Of a stretch of 64,000 nucleotides of DNA, positions 25,964 to 35,720 are shown piece by piece; position 1 is the first letter of the stretch; every line of letters begins with the position of its first letter. The DNA is taken from the NCBI RefSeq assembly GCF_051851555.1, contig NZ_JBPDVH010000002.1, positions 388,976 through 452,975 on the forward strand. Reading direction: 5' to 3'. Both the position numbers and the translations under genes were made by a program. The notes under the pieces are model-generated. The model worked only from the letters and a program-made list of their open reading frames with translations, did not search any database and was not told the DNA's origin. Source of the DNA: Lonepinella sp051851555 (GTDB lineage Bacteria; Pseudomonadota; Gammaproteobacteria; Enterobacterales; Pasteurellaceae).

Positions 25964-26902
25964 CTATAATAAAACATCTTGTACTGCTTGCAATGATTTC
26001 ACATCATTAACCGCCGTCGCAGTAAGTTCTTTGACAATACGGCCCGTTAAACCTGTTAAGACTTTATTCGGCCCGATTTCCACTAACACTTCTACGCCTG
26101 ATTTTGCCATTTTTTCTACACTTTCTGTCCAACGTACAGGACTATAAAGCTGGCGCACAAGTGCGGTACGAATGTCGGCACTTTCATTTTCGGTTTTCAC
26201 ATCCACATTGTTAATGACAGGCGTTGTTGGTGCTTTAATCGCAATGCTTTCTAACGCAACCGCTAATTGATCGGCCGCCGGTTTCATTAAAGCACAATGT
26301 GATGGTACACTCACCGCTAACGGCAAGGCACGTTTTGCCCCTGCTTCTTTACAAGCCACCGCCGCACGTTCCACCGCCGCTTTGGCACCCGCAATCACCA
26401 CTTGACCCGGTGAATTGAAATTCACCGCTGACACCACTTCGCCTTGTTCGGCTTGTTGGCAAGCGGCAATAATGCTTTCGTTGTCTAAGCCAATAATCGC
26501 ATACATGGCGCCTGTGCCTTCAGGGACGGCTTGTTGCATTAAGCGACCACGTAATTCCACTAATTTAATCGCATCTTGAAAATCTATGGCACCAGAGCAA
26601 ACTAGGGCCGAATATTCCCCTAAACTGTGGCCTGCCATCAGCGTAGGTTGCAAATCCGGATATTGTTGTTGCCACACGCGATAAATCGCCACGGAGGCGG
26701 CTAATAAAGCGGGTTGGGTTTGCCAAGTTTTGTTTAATTCTTCGCTTGGGCCTTGTTGTACCAACTGCCATAAATCATAACCTAATACGTCAGAGGCTTG
26801 TTTAAACGTCTGTTCAACGATCGGAAATTCACTGGCTAATTCCGCCAACATACCAACAGCTTGCGAACCTTGACCTGGGAAAACCATTGCAAATTTTTTC
26901 AT
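25964..26902 (-). CDS. fabD: Malonyl-CoA:ACP transacylase FabD
   Basis: The 312-residue enzyme has the nucleophile motif GHSLG (Ser93), FPGQGSQ (8-14), and the catalytic His in VPSHCALM (about 200). It loads malonate onto ACP. Position between fabH and fabG is conserved. An uptake signal lies near 26160. Confidence 0.97.
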   Translation of the reverse strand: MKKFAMVFPGQGSQAVGMLAELASEFPIVEQTFKQASDVLGYDLWQLVQQGPSEELNKTWQTQPALLAASVAIYRVWQQQYPDLQPTLMAGHSLGEYSALVCSGAIDFQDAIKLVELRGRLMQQAVPEGTGAMYAIIGLDNESIIAACQQAEQGEVVSAVNFNSPGQVVIAGAKAAVERAAVACKEAGAKRALPLAVSVPSHCALMKPAADQLAVALESIAIKAPTTPVINNVDVKTENESADIRTALVRQLYSPVRWTESVEKMAKSGVEVLVEIGPNKVLTGLTGRIVKELTATAVNDVKSLQAVQDVLL

Positions 26903-26963
26903 TTTTTATTCCTTTTTTAAATGCTTATTTCTTCTCTCTTAATCTCTGGTTCCCTCTTTTCTA

Positions 26964-27006
26964 ATCCCCTCTCCCTCTGGGAGAGGGCTAGGGTGAGGGT
27001 GAGGGT
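26964..27006. repeat. REP-like palindrome, copy 2
   Basis: Core CTCTCCCTCTGGGAGAG with a GGGTGAGGG tail partly duplicated, in the fabH-fabD gap. It matches the copy at 23924-23960 in the same orientation. Confidence 0.75.
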
Positions 27007-27022
27007 TAAAATAAAGAGGAGG

Positions 27023-27973
27023 TTAATATTTAACTAACGCCGAACCCCATGTCCAGCCGCCACCAAAGGCTTCTAATAATAACAACTGTCCACGTTGAAT
27101 ACGTCCATCACGAATGGCTTCATCTAAGGCCACTGGCACCGTCGCCGCACTGGTATTCGCATATTTATCAAGGGTCACCACCACTTGCGACATATCCATC
27201 TCCAATTTTTTGGCGGTGGCCGCAATAATACGTAAATTTGCCTGATGTGGCACCAACCAATCCAGATCGGATTTATCTAAATTGTTTGCGGTCAAGGTTT
27301 CTTCCACCACATTGGCCAATTCACGCACGGCTAATTTAAAGGTTTCATTACCTTGCATTTGAATAAAACCCGATTGTTTTTCACCGCGCTTAGACTGCGG
27401 CAACAACAGGGTTTCATGGCGATCAGGGCTAGCATGTAAATGGGTAGAAATAATGCCTTGCTGTTCACTGGCCTCTAAAATCACCGCACCCGCACCATCA
27501 CCAAATAAAATCACCGTGCCACGATCGGTTTCATCTAAATTGCGTGAATTGATATCTGAGCCAATCACTAAGGCTTTTTTCACTTGCCCTGTACGAATAA
27601 ATTGATCGGCCACGGATAAGGCATACACAAAACCCGTACAAGCCGCCGCCACATCAAAAGCAATGGCATCATCAATATTTAACAAGGTTTGAATTTGACA
27701 GGCCGCACTTGGGTAAGCATGGGAATTGGTGGTAGTGCCAACCACAATAAGATCAATATCATTCGGATCAATCTGCGCTTGCGCAAAGGCGTTTTGTGCG
27801 GCTTGGTAGCCCATGGTTGCCACGGTTTCATCAGGGCGAGCAAGACGGCGTTCACGGATCCCTGAACGAGTGACAATCCATTCATCGGAGGTGTCCACCA
27901 TTTTTTCCAGATCGGCGTTGGTTCTTATTTGTTCAGGTAAATAGCTACCTGTGGCTAAAATTCGACTGTGCAT
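27023..27973 (-). CDS. fabH: 3-oxoacyl-ACP synthase III FabH
   Basis: The 316-residue condensing enzyme has the catalytic triad Cys112 (AACTGF), His in VPHQANLRI (about 243) and Asn in KYANTSAAT (about 273). It starts fatty acid synthesis by joining acetyl-CoA to malonyl-ACP. It follows plsX by 18 nt. Confidence 0.97.
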   Translation of the reverse strand: MHSRILATGSYLPEQIRTNADLEKMVDTSDEWIVTRSGIRERRLARPDETVATMGYQAAQNAFAQAQIDPNDIDLIVVGTTTNSHAYPSAACQIQTLLNIDDAIAFDVAAACTGFVYALSVADQFIRTGQVKKALVIGSDINSRNLDETDRGTVILFGDGAGAVILEASEQQGIISTHLHASPDRHETLLLPQSKRGEKQSGFIQMQGNETFKLAVRELANVVEETLTANNLDKSDLDWLVPHQANLRIIAATAKKLEMDMSQVVVTLDKYANTSAATVPVALDEAIRDGRIQRGQLLLLEAFGGGWTWGSALVKY

Positions 27974-27991
27974 AATGTTCTCATTATTTTT

Positions 27992-29014
27992 CTAATAGCG
28001 TGCTAATCCCGCTAAAATTTTCTGTGGAATTTGTTGACGGACTTGTAATGCCGCATCTTTAATTGCATTGCTAAACGCCTCCACGTTCGCACTGCCATGG
28101 CTTTTCACTACCACGGAGGTCAATCCAATTAAAGATGCCCCATTGTATTTATCCGGATTAATGTTTTTTAAACGCTGATAACTACTAGGCAATAATTGAC
28201 GCCCAAACCAACGCAATAACGGTTGGCATAATACATGCTGACGTGAATGCCCTTTGAGCATATCAATGATATTCTTCGCCACGCCCTCTAAGGTTTTCAG
28301 CGCAATATTGCCCGCAAACCCATCACTCACAATCACATCCGCTTTGCCATTGAGCAAATCATTGCCCTCAATAAACCCGATATAATTAAGTGCGGTGTCT
28401 TTTTGCAACATTTCTGCCGCCGAACGAATGGACTGATGCCCTTTGATTTCTTCTACCCCAATATTCAGCAATGCCACTCGAGGATACACCAAATTTAATT
28501 GATGTTCAGCGAAAATCGCCCCCATCAAAGCAAATTGATACAGATTTTCCGCATCACAATCAATATTGGCGCCCAGATCTAACATCACCGAACATTGCCC
28601 CTCAATGGTCGGCAAGAGGGCCAACAAGGCAGGGCGTTGAATCCCTTTCAGCGGTTGCAAAATTACTTTTGACAACCCCATTAACGCCCCCGTATTGCCC
28701 GCACTGACACAGCCTTGCGCCTCACCTTTTTGCACCGCCTCAATGGCTAAACGCATGGACGTCCCTTTACTGTGACGTAAGGCATAAGCTAAACCTTGAT
28801 TATTTTCGATTTGATGGGAAGTATGACAAAGGGTCAGACGTTTGGTGAGGTTTTCAGGCACATTTGCCAGCAAAGGCGAAATCTGTTGGCTATCGCCAAA
28901 CAATAGCAAAGACAACATTGGATCAGCTTCCAATGCTTTTAACGATGCGGGGATAGTAATACGGGGACCTACGTCCCCGCCCATCACATCTAACGCTAGG
29001 GTTAGACGGCTCAA
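27992..29014 (-). CDS. plsX: Phosphate acyltransferase PlsX
   Basis: The 340-residue protein converts acyl-ACP to acyl-phosphate for phospholipid synthesis. It has the family start LALDVMGGDVGP (5-16), SAGNTGALMG (about 104-113) and the LDLGANIDC segment. It follows rpmF by 21 nt, the canonical rpmF-plsX-fabH order. Confidence 0.96.
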   Translation of the reverse strand: MSRLTLALDVMGGDVGPRITIPASLKALEADPMLSLLLFGDSQQISPLLANVPENLTKRLTLCHTSHQIENNQGLAYALRHSKGTSMRLAIEAVQKGEAQGCVSAGNTGALMGLSKVILQPLKGIQRPALLALLPTIEGQCSVMLDLGANIDCDAENLYQFALMGAIFAEHQLNLVYPRVALLNIGVEEIKGHQSIRSAAEMLQKDTALNYIGFIEGNDLLNGKADVIVSDGFAGNIALKTLEGVAKNIIDMLKGHSRQHVLCQPLLRWFGRQLLPSSYQRLKNINPDKYNGASLIGLTSVVVKSHGSANVEAFSNAIKDAALQVRQQIPQKILAGLARY

Positions 29015-29035
29015 GTTATTACCTTATAACAGCAA

Positions 29036-29206
29036 TTACTTATTGATCACTTTACGACCACGGTAAAAACCGTCAGCAGTAACATGATGACGTAAATGTG
29101 TTTCACCACTTGCTTTATCCACAGATACGGCAGCAGTAGTTAAGGCATCGTGAGAACGACGCATATCACGACGTGAACGAGATTTTTTATTTTGTTGAAC
29201 AGCCAC
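29036..29206 (-). CDS. rpmF: 50S ribosomal protein L32
   Basis: A 56-residue frame starts at a GTG codon (29206) preceded by TAGGAGATAAG. It reads [20 protein letters not shown], then [20 protein letters not shown], and ends VINK. This is L32 of the large ribosomal subunit, too short for many ORF callers. It sits 18 nt after yceD and 21 nt before plsX, linking ribosome and lipid synthesis in one operon. Confidence 0.95.
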   Translation of the reverse strand: MAVQQNKKSRSRRDMRRSHDALTTAAVSVDKASGETHLRHHVTADGFYRGRKVINK

Positions 29207-29224
29207 GGGCTTATCTCCTAAATT

Positions 29225-29749
29225 TTACTTTTGCTTTAAACTAGCTAATACAGAAAACGGGTTTGGTTTTTTTGCCAATTCCTCTGGCAATTCGCCGAAA
29301 ACCTGTTCCACTACGGACACTTCACAGTGTTCAGATGAATGCATGGGTGCGATAGGCAAAGATAAAATAAATTCATCTTCAATCACGCCCAGTAAATCTA
29401 TTTCGCCAAATTCATTAAATTCAATCGGCTCATAAATTTCGGGTAATTCATCAGTTTGATCCAAGTTTTTCACTGGGCTATAACAAAATTCACAGCGCAA
29501 TGTTTGTACAAAAGGCGACTCACAACGCTGACATTCCAGTTCAACGTCCACCGTTGCCTCACCTTTTATCACCACCAACTTCTGTGGATCAATAAAAAAC
29601 GATAATCTAACCTGCGCATCGTTAAGCACATTCAGCACAGACTGCCCAAGACGCTCAAGCTGACTGACAGCATAATAACCGTCATAATCCAACCGCCGTT
29701 GCGCATCTTTCACAGGATCTGTGGTTAGGGGTAGTTTTACCTTTTGCAT
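29225..29749 (-). CDS. yceD: 23S rRNA accumulation protein YceD (DUF177)
   Basis: The 174-residue protein begins [20 protein letters not shown] and has the [10 protein letters not shown] zinc-ribbon-like Cys pair and the [14 protein letters not shown] segment typical of the family. YceD is needed for normal 23S rRNA levels. It is the first gene of the yceD-rpmF-plsX-fab operon. Confidence 0.93.
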   Translation of the reverse strand: MQKVKLPLTTDPVKDAQRRLDYDGYYAVSQLERLGQSVLNVLNDAQVRLSFFIDPQKLVVIKGEATVDVELECQRCESPFVQTLRCEFCYSPVKNLDQTDELPEIYEPIEFNEFGEIDLLGVIEDEFILSLPIAPMHSSEHCEVSVVEQVFGELPEELAKKPNPFSVLASLKQK

Positions 29750-29758
29750 AGGGTGCGA

Positions 29759-29787
29759 ATATTACCTGTTGGAGGCGAATTAGTCAA
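29759..29787 (-). promoter_or_regulatory. Promoter of the yceD-rpmF-plsX-fab operon
   Basis: On the minus strand TTGACT, a 17-bp spacer and TAATAT (29759-29764) match sigma-70 spacing. The predicted start lies only a few bases above the yceD ATG, so transcripts from it would be almost leaderless. Confidence 0.5.
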
Positions 29788-30041
29788 AGGAAATTATCAT
29801 TTTTTGTGTAAAAAACCAATAATTTTTTACCTCTGCATAAAAGAAGAATAAGAAAATTCCCATCTTCAGGATGGGACAAGTTTTAGCGAAATAGAAAGGA
29901 TATTGTACAAACGCCCTCTCCTCTCCCGATTTTTCAGCAAATTACGGCATTCCTTTCGTGCTGGATAGCACATTCAATCCCGTTCTTCTTTTGGTTGAAA
30001 CATAGTCAAATAAAGAATCTGATATTGTGCAAAAAAAACAA
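29788..30041. other. Intergenic region with one hairpin, no gene seen
   Basis: TCCCATC/GATGGGA (29858-29876) forms a 7-bp stem around TTCAG, followed on the minus strand by AATTTTCTT. No convincing reading frame or RNA gene was found. It is the yceD-side end of the accessory region. Confidence 0.4.
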
Positions 30042-30050
30042 TGCTAGTAT
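30042..30050 (+). promoter_or_regulatory. Extended -10 promoter for the small decayed ORF
   Basis: TGCTAGTAT is an extended -10 box, placed 32 nt before the ATG at 30083. No good -35 is needed with this type; TTGTGC lies only 14 bp upstream. Confidence 0.35.
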
Positions 30051-30082
30051 GAAACGCAATCTGTTAATCAAAGGGGTAAAAA

Positions 30083-30362
30083 ATGAATAAGTCCACGTCA
30101 TCTCACAACATTTCTAACGTTCAAAATAAAACTTGTTCCGTAAAATCAACAGTAAACTAAAAAATTATGCAAAATAACGACTGGGGTATTTGTAATACTT
30201 ATGGTTCTAACAAGTATAATAATATATTTAGATGAAGAAATTCACTTTGAAATATATAAAGAGATAGTTATATTGTGTTTATTGATATGCAGTAGTTATA
30301 AGTTTGTAAAAATGAAGAGTGGTGGTATTTCCGATAAATGCTTAACAGTACTCTTCCGCTAA
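30083..30362 (+). pseudogene. Small two-helix membrane protein gene, apparently frameshifted
   Basis: An ATG at 30083 with AAAGGGG in front opens 25 codons (MNKSTSSHNISNVQNK...) to TAA at 30158. The next frame is open from 30156 to a TAA at 30360 and encodes two hydrophobic segments (GVFVILMVLTSIIIYL and EIVILCLLICSSY). Joining the frames by one shift near 30156 gives a protein of about 90 residues. It may be a decayed gene, two small peptides, or a programmed shift. I do not recognise the family. It lies 170 bp before an insertion sequence. Confidence 0.35.
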
Positions 30363-30532
30363 AAGAAGATTTATCAGCCGAGAAAAAATTTTTCTGTTAA
30401 TTATAATTTATATGAATTAAAAACTAAACACAAAGAAAAACTTAACAATAAGCATATTAATCCTAAATAACATCTATATAATATACTCCAGTCTATATTT
30501 GACAAAAATCCAAACATTATAGCGATATGTAA
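30363..30532. other. AT-rich spacer before the insertion sequence
   Basis: About 170 bp of AT-rich DNA with no convincing gene or RNA. A frame on the minus strand (30401-30598) runs into the IS end and is taken as chance. Confidence 0.4.
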
Positions 30533-31713
30533 GAGCCTATAATAAAATTTGTGTAAATACCTGTTTCTGAGATAATAACCAAAAACAGGTATTTTCATTA
30601 TGAATGAACAACAAATTAAATTATTGGCTAATTAATTAGCTAAAAACCTCAAAACGCCAGAAGATCTCAATCAGCTTTCTCGAATGCTGAAAAAAATCAC
30701 CGTTGAAGCGGCTCTCAATACCGAGTTGACCTCACATCTCGGTTATGATAAAAATCAGACGCACATCATGGGTATGGATGAGCAAATTATTGCCTTATAT
30801 GCCAAAGGGTTAAGTAATCAAGAGATTGTTGATTCGTTTAAGGAATTTTATGATGCTGATGTTTCACCTAGCTGAATTTCTCGGGTAACAGATTCAGTCA
30901 AAGAACGCATTATTGAATGGCAAAATGGCCCCCTTAACACGGTGTATGCCATTGTTTATTTGGATTTTATCGTAGTGAAAGTTCGCCAAGATGGTCGAAT
31001 TATCAATAAAGCGGTTTTTGTCGCTTTTGGGCGTGAATCTGGATGGACACAAAGAACTATTAGGACTCTGGATTGCTGAAAATGAAGGGGAAAAATTTTG
31101 GTTAAACGTGCTAACCGAGCTTAAAAATCGTGGCGTACAGGATATTCTGATTGCTTGCATTGACGGTTTAAAAGGCTTTCCTGATGCGATTAATACTGTT
31201 TTTCCTGAAACGAAAATTCAGCTTTGTATCGTGCATATGGTTCGTAATAATTTGAAATATGTCACTTGGAAAGATTACAAAGCCGTCACAGCGGATTTAA
31301 ATCTGATTTATCAATCACCTACGGAACGGCAGCCCTACAGGCACTGGCTAATTTTGAGCAAAAATGGCAAGCAAAATACCCCTTAATCGCCAAAAGCTGG
31401 CAGAATCATTGGGCAAATTTAGTCACGATTTTCAGCTATCCTGACGATATTCGTAAGGCAATTTACACGACAAATGCGATAGAATCGTTAAATAGCGTGA
31501 TTCGACGAGTGATTAAAAAACGAAATGTCTTTCCGACTGACGAATCCGTGATTAAAATCATTTGGCTTGCGATTAAAAATGCATCTAAAAAATGGTCAAT
31601 GCCAATCCGAAATTGGCGAGCAGCATTGAACCATTTTGTGCTAGAATTTGGTGATCGTTTAAAGGAGCACCTTTAAGTGAAATTGGTGTTTACACAAAAT
31701 GTGGGATAGGCTC
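30533..31713 (+). mobile_element. Inactivated IS256-family insertion sequence
   Basis: The 1181-bp element is bounded by 29-bp imperfect inverted repeats: 30533-30561 and 31685-31713 share GAGCCTAT at the outer end and TTTGTGTAAA plus ACC at the inner end. It contains a mutator-type transposase gene with several disruptions. No target duplication is visible at the borders, suggesting old age or a rearranged flank. A 12-bp hairpin (AAATACCTGTTT/AAACAGGTATTT) sits just inside the left end and may block transcription from outside. Confidence 0.88.
30600..31676 (+). pseudogene. IS256-family (mutator) transposase, multiply disrupted
   Basis: The reading frame starts MNEQQIKLLAN and then meets an in-frame TAA at 30633. 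It continues to a TGA at 30873 (DADVSPS/ISRVTD), shifts near 31025 (an extra T in GCTTTTGGGC) and shifts back near 31330. The parts together spell a mutator transposase with DDE-region blocks such as IVYLDFIVVKVRQDG, IACIDGLKGFPDAI and IYTTNAIESLNSVIRR, ending EFGDRLKEHL. Full-length relatives have about 400 residues. Two stops and two shifts make it non-functional. Confidence 0.9.
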
Positions 31714-31755
31714 CCTATTCCCGCTCTTATACGAGAGAAAATAGAAAGGAAATAC

Positions 31756-32835
31756 TTATTGGCAATAATTTTCGCTTACCATCGGGGCAAATGCGGTACC
31801 ATCTGGCCAATAACCTAAGCTAACCTGTTTCTCCCCCACGCCCACTAATACTGGTGACGCTTGATTCAGTGTGTTATCTAGCGTCATAATCACACGCCAA
31901 TAGCCATAAAAATCCAAGTTATTTAACGATCCAGAGGCCTCAAATTGTGGGCGTCCTACAATGGTTTTAGGGAACGCATGATCGGTTAACGCAAAATTAT
32001 AGCGACTATCTGGCGCCCCAGGTGATCCATGACCAGATTTGACATTTCGTCCTGCATGGCTGTCATTTGGCAGCATTAACAATACCCGTTTATTGTTCGG
32101 TAAATGGCATAATCCTTTGGCAATTAATCTGGCTGTCGGCACCCCGATTTGGGTATCCGCACTGCCAGACATAATGGCAACGGGTAAATTTTTCGGGATA
32201 TGTTTCAAGTTCGGAAAAACACTCTTACCCTGTTCACCATGTTTCACATGGTAGGCATCACCCGGTGCCATTAACACTGCCCCTTTTGGAGTAGGTAAAC
32301 CATAATGCTGAGGTTCAGCCAAAATATTGAGCGTGATCGCTGCCCCCATAGAAAAACCAATATATAGCGTTCGATTTTGATCTAATTGGTAACCCTGTTG
32401 CTGAATAAAGGTTAAAGCATTGCGATCGGCTTTAACCGCATTTTGTGTAATATGTTGCGGATTGGTGACTTCCGAAAATTGATATACTGGGTAAATCACA
32501 ATATGCCCTGTACGCGCTAAATGATCCGTTAACGCTCCAAAATTTAGCGGATTCATACCTAGCCAACCATGATGTAAAAATACCACAGGGAAAAGCTGAT
32601 TGTTTTTTGGCGTATCAGGTAAAAAGATATACACCCGATTTTCCCCCTCACCTAGCGCATGTACGATCACATTGGGATAGATTTCACGGCTTTTGTAACC
32701 TTGCGGTGAAAAACTGTCTAATTGATGAATATTGATAGCTTGAGACGCAACCTGTTGATTCACCATAGGTGGCTGAGTTGAACAGCCAATCAGACTACTG
32801 CTCAATAGTAACCATAATAGATTTTTTTTTAACAT
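31756..32835 (-). CDS. Alpha/beta-hydrolase lipoprotein
   Basis: The 359-residue protein has a lipoprotein signal with lipobox LIGC (Cys18), so it is expected in the periplasm or outer membrane. The hydrolase fold shows FLHHGWLG (about 87-94, oxyanion region) and the nucleophile elbow GFSMG (Ser162); IMSGSADTQIG and SHAG are likely sites of the Asp and His. It resembles chlorophyllase/dienelactone-hydrolase-like esterases. It is the last gene of a three-gene set with an SGNH hydrolase and an MBOAT acyltransferase, and could remove acyl groups or trim the acylated product. The substrate is unknown. Confidence 0.75.
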   Translation of the reverse strand: MLKKNLLWLLLSSSLIGCSTQPPMVNQQVASQAINIHQLDSFSPQGYKSREIYPNVIVHALGEGENRVYIFLPDTPKNNQLFPVVFLHHGWLGMNPLNFGALTDHLARTGHIVIYPVYQFSEVTNPQHITQNAVKADRNALTFIQQQGYQLDQNRTLYIGFSMGAAITLNILAEPQHYGLPTPKGAVLMAPGDAYHVKHGEQGKSVFPNLKHIPKNLPVAIMSGSADTQIGVPTARLIAKGLCHLPNNKRVLLMLPNDSHAGRNVKSGHGSPGAPDSRYNFALTDHAFPKTIVGRPQFEASGSLNNLDFYGYWRVIMTLDNTLNQASPVLVGVGEKQVSLGYWPDGTAFAPMVSENYCQ

Positions 32836-32870
32836 GATATTTTCTCTTTAAGAATACGTAAATTGTGGTA

Positions 32871-34154
32871 TTACCACTGGAAAATGGCAGGAACCAATAA
32901 TTTCCCAGCATCGTAAGTAAAATGAATACCGTCTTCCGTGCGTAATCGAACCGTTTTTCCCGCCGCATTTTTGCCATATTCTTGGAAAGTGCCATCCGTA
33001 GAAAGCAAGGTATTCGTATTTAACCAAGTGATATTCGGATAGACCGACAGCACATGATAGGTTAATCGATTGATGGTTTCTACTTTTTTATTAAAAGCGG
33101 CACTTTTCATTGCCGGTAGCCCAAGCCAAATCACTGGCAAGTTAGGTTGACTCACCAACTGCGCAAAATCATTGACCCGTTGCGCATAGATTTTTAACCA
33201 TTCCGCACTACCAAAATGAATCACTTTACCACGTACATAATAAGGCTGTGCATCATTAGCACCGATAGCAACAATGGCTAAATCAAGGGATTGCCCTTTG
33301 ATCATTTTCGGGTATTCTTGTAGCCAATTAAACACATCAGGGCGTGATAACCCTGTTCCCGATTTATAAGCCCGAATAAAGCGCATATTGTGTTGGCGAT
33401 CATAATGCTGAATCTGCGCCGCCAATCCCACGGCCATCATGGAATCCCCTACCAAAGCGACCTTTAACGCTTGTTTCGGTAATGCTGTAATCATTGGAGA
33501 AAACACCGTATGAGTGGGTAACGGCGGTAAATTCAGTAACAATTTATCGTTCAATAGTGCCACTGTTGTTGGGGCTGCTGTTGAGGTTGTTGCAGTCATC
33601 GTCGACGTAGACATTGTCGCATCCACGTTATTGATGTCTGATGCTATCTGTTCTTGAACCGTACTTTCCTCTGCTTCGCTTTCATGAATCAATATTGTGG
33701 CTGATTCGGAGTGGGTCTGTAAATCAGTATGCTCATTTGTTGCTAATTCAGACGCTGCGATTGGCAAATCTACTGATTCAACAGGTACATTTATTTCTTG
33801 TGCCACCATCGGCTGTTCTGAACTGCGTGGTGTCGTGTCATTCATCTCATCATGCGTGAGCAGTTGTATCAAAGGTGTTGTGGCCACGCCGTCTTGATGA
33901 ATATTGTCTGCAATCGGTTTGCGATACGTAGCGATTTTAAGTGGCTGCACCAACGTATAAAGTTGCTGTGTTATCGGCAAGAAAAAGGATTTCACACGGG
34001 GATTATCCAACCGTTCTGACCACACGACTAACCCTTGGGCCTCAAGAAGAATCAGCATCATCAATGCCGCCACAATACTGACCGTGATTTTTTTCACGGA
34101 GAATAGTAACAAAGGATTCACTGTTTTGACTTGCTCTTGTGTGATCTTCTCCAT
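32871..34154 (-). CDS. SGNH/GDSL hydrolase (DUF459-like), membrane-anchored
   Basis: The 427-residue protein has one N-terminal membrane segment (about 21-45), a long Thr/Ser/Glu-rich linker (about 85-200) and a C-terminal SGNH domain: GDS at 236-238, GAND at 298-301 and the Asp408-x-x-His411 pair. The layout recalls PatB and other periplasmic O-acetyltransferase/esterase partners of MBOAT proteins. The start at 34154 has AAGGAG; upstream ATGs lie inside the preceding gene. The linker is unusually low-complexity and may cross the periplasm. Confidence 0.78.
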   Translation of the reverse strand: MEKITQEQVKTVNPLLLFSVKKITVSIVAALMMLILLEAQGLVVWSERLDNPRVKSFFLPITQQLYTLVQPLKIATYRKPIADNIHQDGVATTPLIQLLTHDEMNDTTPRSSEQPMVAQEINVPVESVDLPIAASELATNEHTDLQTHSESATILIHESEAEESTVQEQIASDINNVDATMSTSTMTATTSTAAPTTVALLNDKLLLNLPPLPTHTVFSPMITALPKQALKVALVGDSMMAVGLAAQIQHYDRQHNMRFIRAYKSGTGLSRPDVFNWLQEYPKMIKGQSLDLAIVAIGANDAQPYYVRGKVIHFGSAEWLKIYAQRVNDFAQLVSQPNLPVIWLGLPAMKSAAFNKKVETINRLTYHVLSVYPNITWLNTNTLLSTDGTFQEYGKNAAGKTVRLRTEDGIHFTYDAGKLLVPAIFQW

Positions 34155-34164
34155 GTGTTTCTCC

Positions 34165-35586
34165 TTAAAATTGGAAATAAATAAAAGGTGCCACACCTGT
34201 TGGACCATATAATTCAATCAAATAAATCACCACAGCAATGGCGATACCAATCATCACGGGATGCCAATGACTCACCTCAAGTTCTAAAGTGCGATCCCAA
34301 CGTTTCGGGCGATATTGGGCAAATAATCCCACCAAGATTAAGCCGATAATCGCAGGGGTAACCAATATTGACATGTCAATATTGTGAAGACCTTGAATCA
34401 TCTGCCAAGCCGTATCCAAATCGGCCGCACGAAAGAAGATCCAAGCCAAACAGACCGCATGGAACAACAAAAAGCGAGATAGCCAGCGCCACGCTGTCGT
34501 CTGTCGCAATGTCGTCAAAGTGGCATGCGTATTCATCGCCCAAGTGCGGTGAATAATGAGGTAGATTCCGTGCAAGCAACCCCAAATGACAAAATTCCAA
34601 CTGGCGCCATGCCATAAGCCACCTAACACCATTGTAATAAATAAATTCACGTGGGTACGGCTCACCGATGCTCGAGAACCGCCTAATGGAATATAGAGAT
34701 AATCTCTTAACCAAGTGGACAAGGAAATATGCCAACGGCGCCAAAAATCCTGTGGATTCGTGGCATAATAAGGGGAATCAAAGTTTTTCGGAAATTTGTA
34801 GCCTAGCAAAAATGCGCAGCCAATCGCCATATTGGTATAACCAGAAAAGTCACAATAAATTTGTACAGCATACCCATAGATAGCCAATAAAATATCCATG
34901 CCATTATAGGATTGCGGTGATTCAAACACTTGATCCACCAACATACTCGATAAATAATTGGAAATAATCACCTTTTTGATCAGACCGGACAGAATTAACA
35001 TCCATGCCAATGTGGCACGAATATCTTGCGGCTTAGGCGATTGCTGTAATTGAGGTAAAAAGGCGGAGGCTCGCAAAATAGGGCCCGCAATAAGTTGAGG
35101 GAAAAAAGCGATATAAAGTAACACATCCAGAGGCTTAATCTGCACCGCCACTTTCTGTTGATAAGTATCACCAAATAACGAAATGGCATGAAAGACAAAG
35201 AAAGAAATGCCTAATGGTAAAATGGGCGACGCAATATTAATGGTCAAATCTTGGCCAAAAATATTCGCCACATTGATGATGTTTAACACAAAAAAGCCAA
35301 TGTATTTATAATAGGCTAAGACAGCTAAACAAACGCTCACCCCGAAAATTAACCAACGTTTTTGCACGCTACGGTTCGGATGATATTGAATGCGAGCCGC
35401 AATAAAGTAGCTAAACAGCGAAATCGCAAATAACAGCAACACATAATACCATTCCCACACGCCATAAAAAACATAACTGGCGACTAATAAAAAGACTTTT
35501 CTGGCAGTATTATTGCGCCATAATCCCCATGATACGGCAAAGGCAAAAACAAAAAAGAGAGCATATTCAACTGTGGGAAATAACAT
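34165..35586 (-). CDS. MBOAT family O-acyltransferase
   Basis: This polytopic membrane protein of 473 residues (496 from an ATG at 35655) has the AlgI/PatA/DltB layout: an N-terminal LFPTVEYALFFVF, WRRWHISLSTWLRDYLYIPLGG-type block in the middle (two parts, about 290-311) and GGLWHGASWNF with the catalytic His. Such proteins pass acyl groups across the inner membrane onto polysaccharide or peptidoglycan. Ten nt separate it from the SGNH gene. I prefer MLFPTVEY as the start by family likeness; the longer form has AAGG in front. The target polymer is not known. Confidence 0.82.
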   Translation of the reverse strand: MLFPTVEYALFFVFAFAVSWGLWRNNTARKVFLLVASYVFYGVWEWYYVLLLFAISLFSYFIAARIQYHPNRSVQKRWLIFGVSVCLAVLAYYKYIGFFVLNIINVANIFGQDLTINIASPILPLGISFFVFHAISLFGDTYQQKVAVQIKPLDVLLYIAFFPQLIAGPILRASAFLPQLQQSPKPQDIRATLAWMLILSGLIKKVIISNYLSSMLVDQVFESPQSYNGMDILLAIYGYAVQIYCDFSGYTNMAIGCAFLLGYKFPKNFDSPYYATNPQDFWRRWHISLSTWLRDYLYIPLGGSRASVSRTHVNLFITMVLGGLWHGASWNFVIWGCLHGIYLIIHRTWAMNTHATLTTLRQTTAWRWLSRFLLFHAVCLAWIFFRAADLDTAWQMIQGLHNIDMSILVTPAIIGLILVGLFAQYRPKRWDRTLELEVSHWHPVMIGIAIAVVIYLIELYGPTGVAPFIYFQF

Positions 35587-35720
35587 GTGTAAGAGGTTCA
35601 AAATCAGATTAACGATACACTTTCGGATTTCCACTGAAATGCTGAAAGCACGCATAAAACCTTGACTTTATACCAAAAAAGGCGGAAAAATTCAAGCAAG
35701 ATAGGGCATTATTATTTAAT

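Noticed and set aside
30401..30598. 65-residue minus-strand frame across the left end of the IS element
   Set aside because: Crosses the IS boundary, has no ribosome site and is very AT-rich; most likely chance.
30894..31160. Minus-strand 88-residue frame within the IS transposase
   Set aside because: Reverse shadow of the transposase pseudogene.
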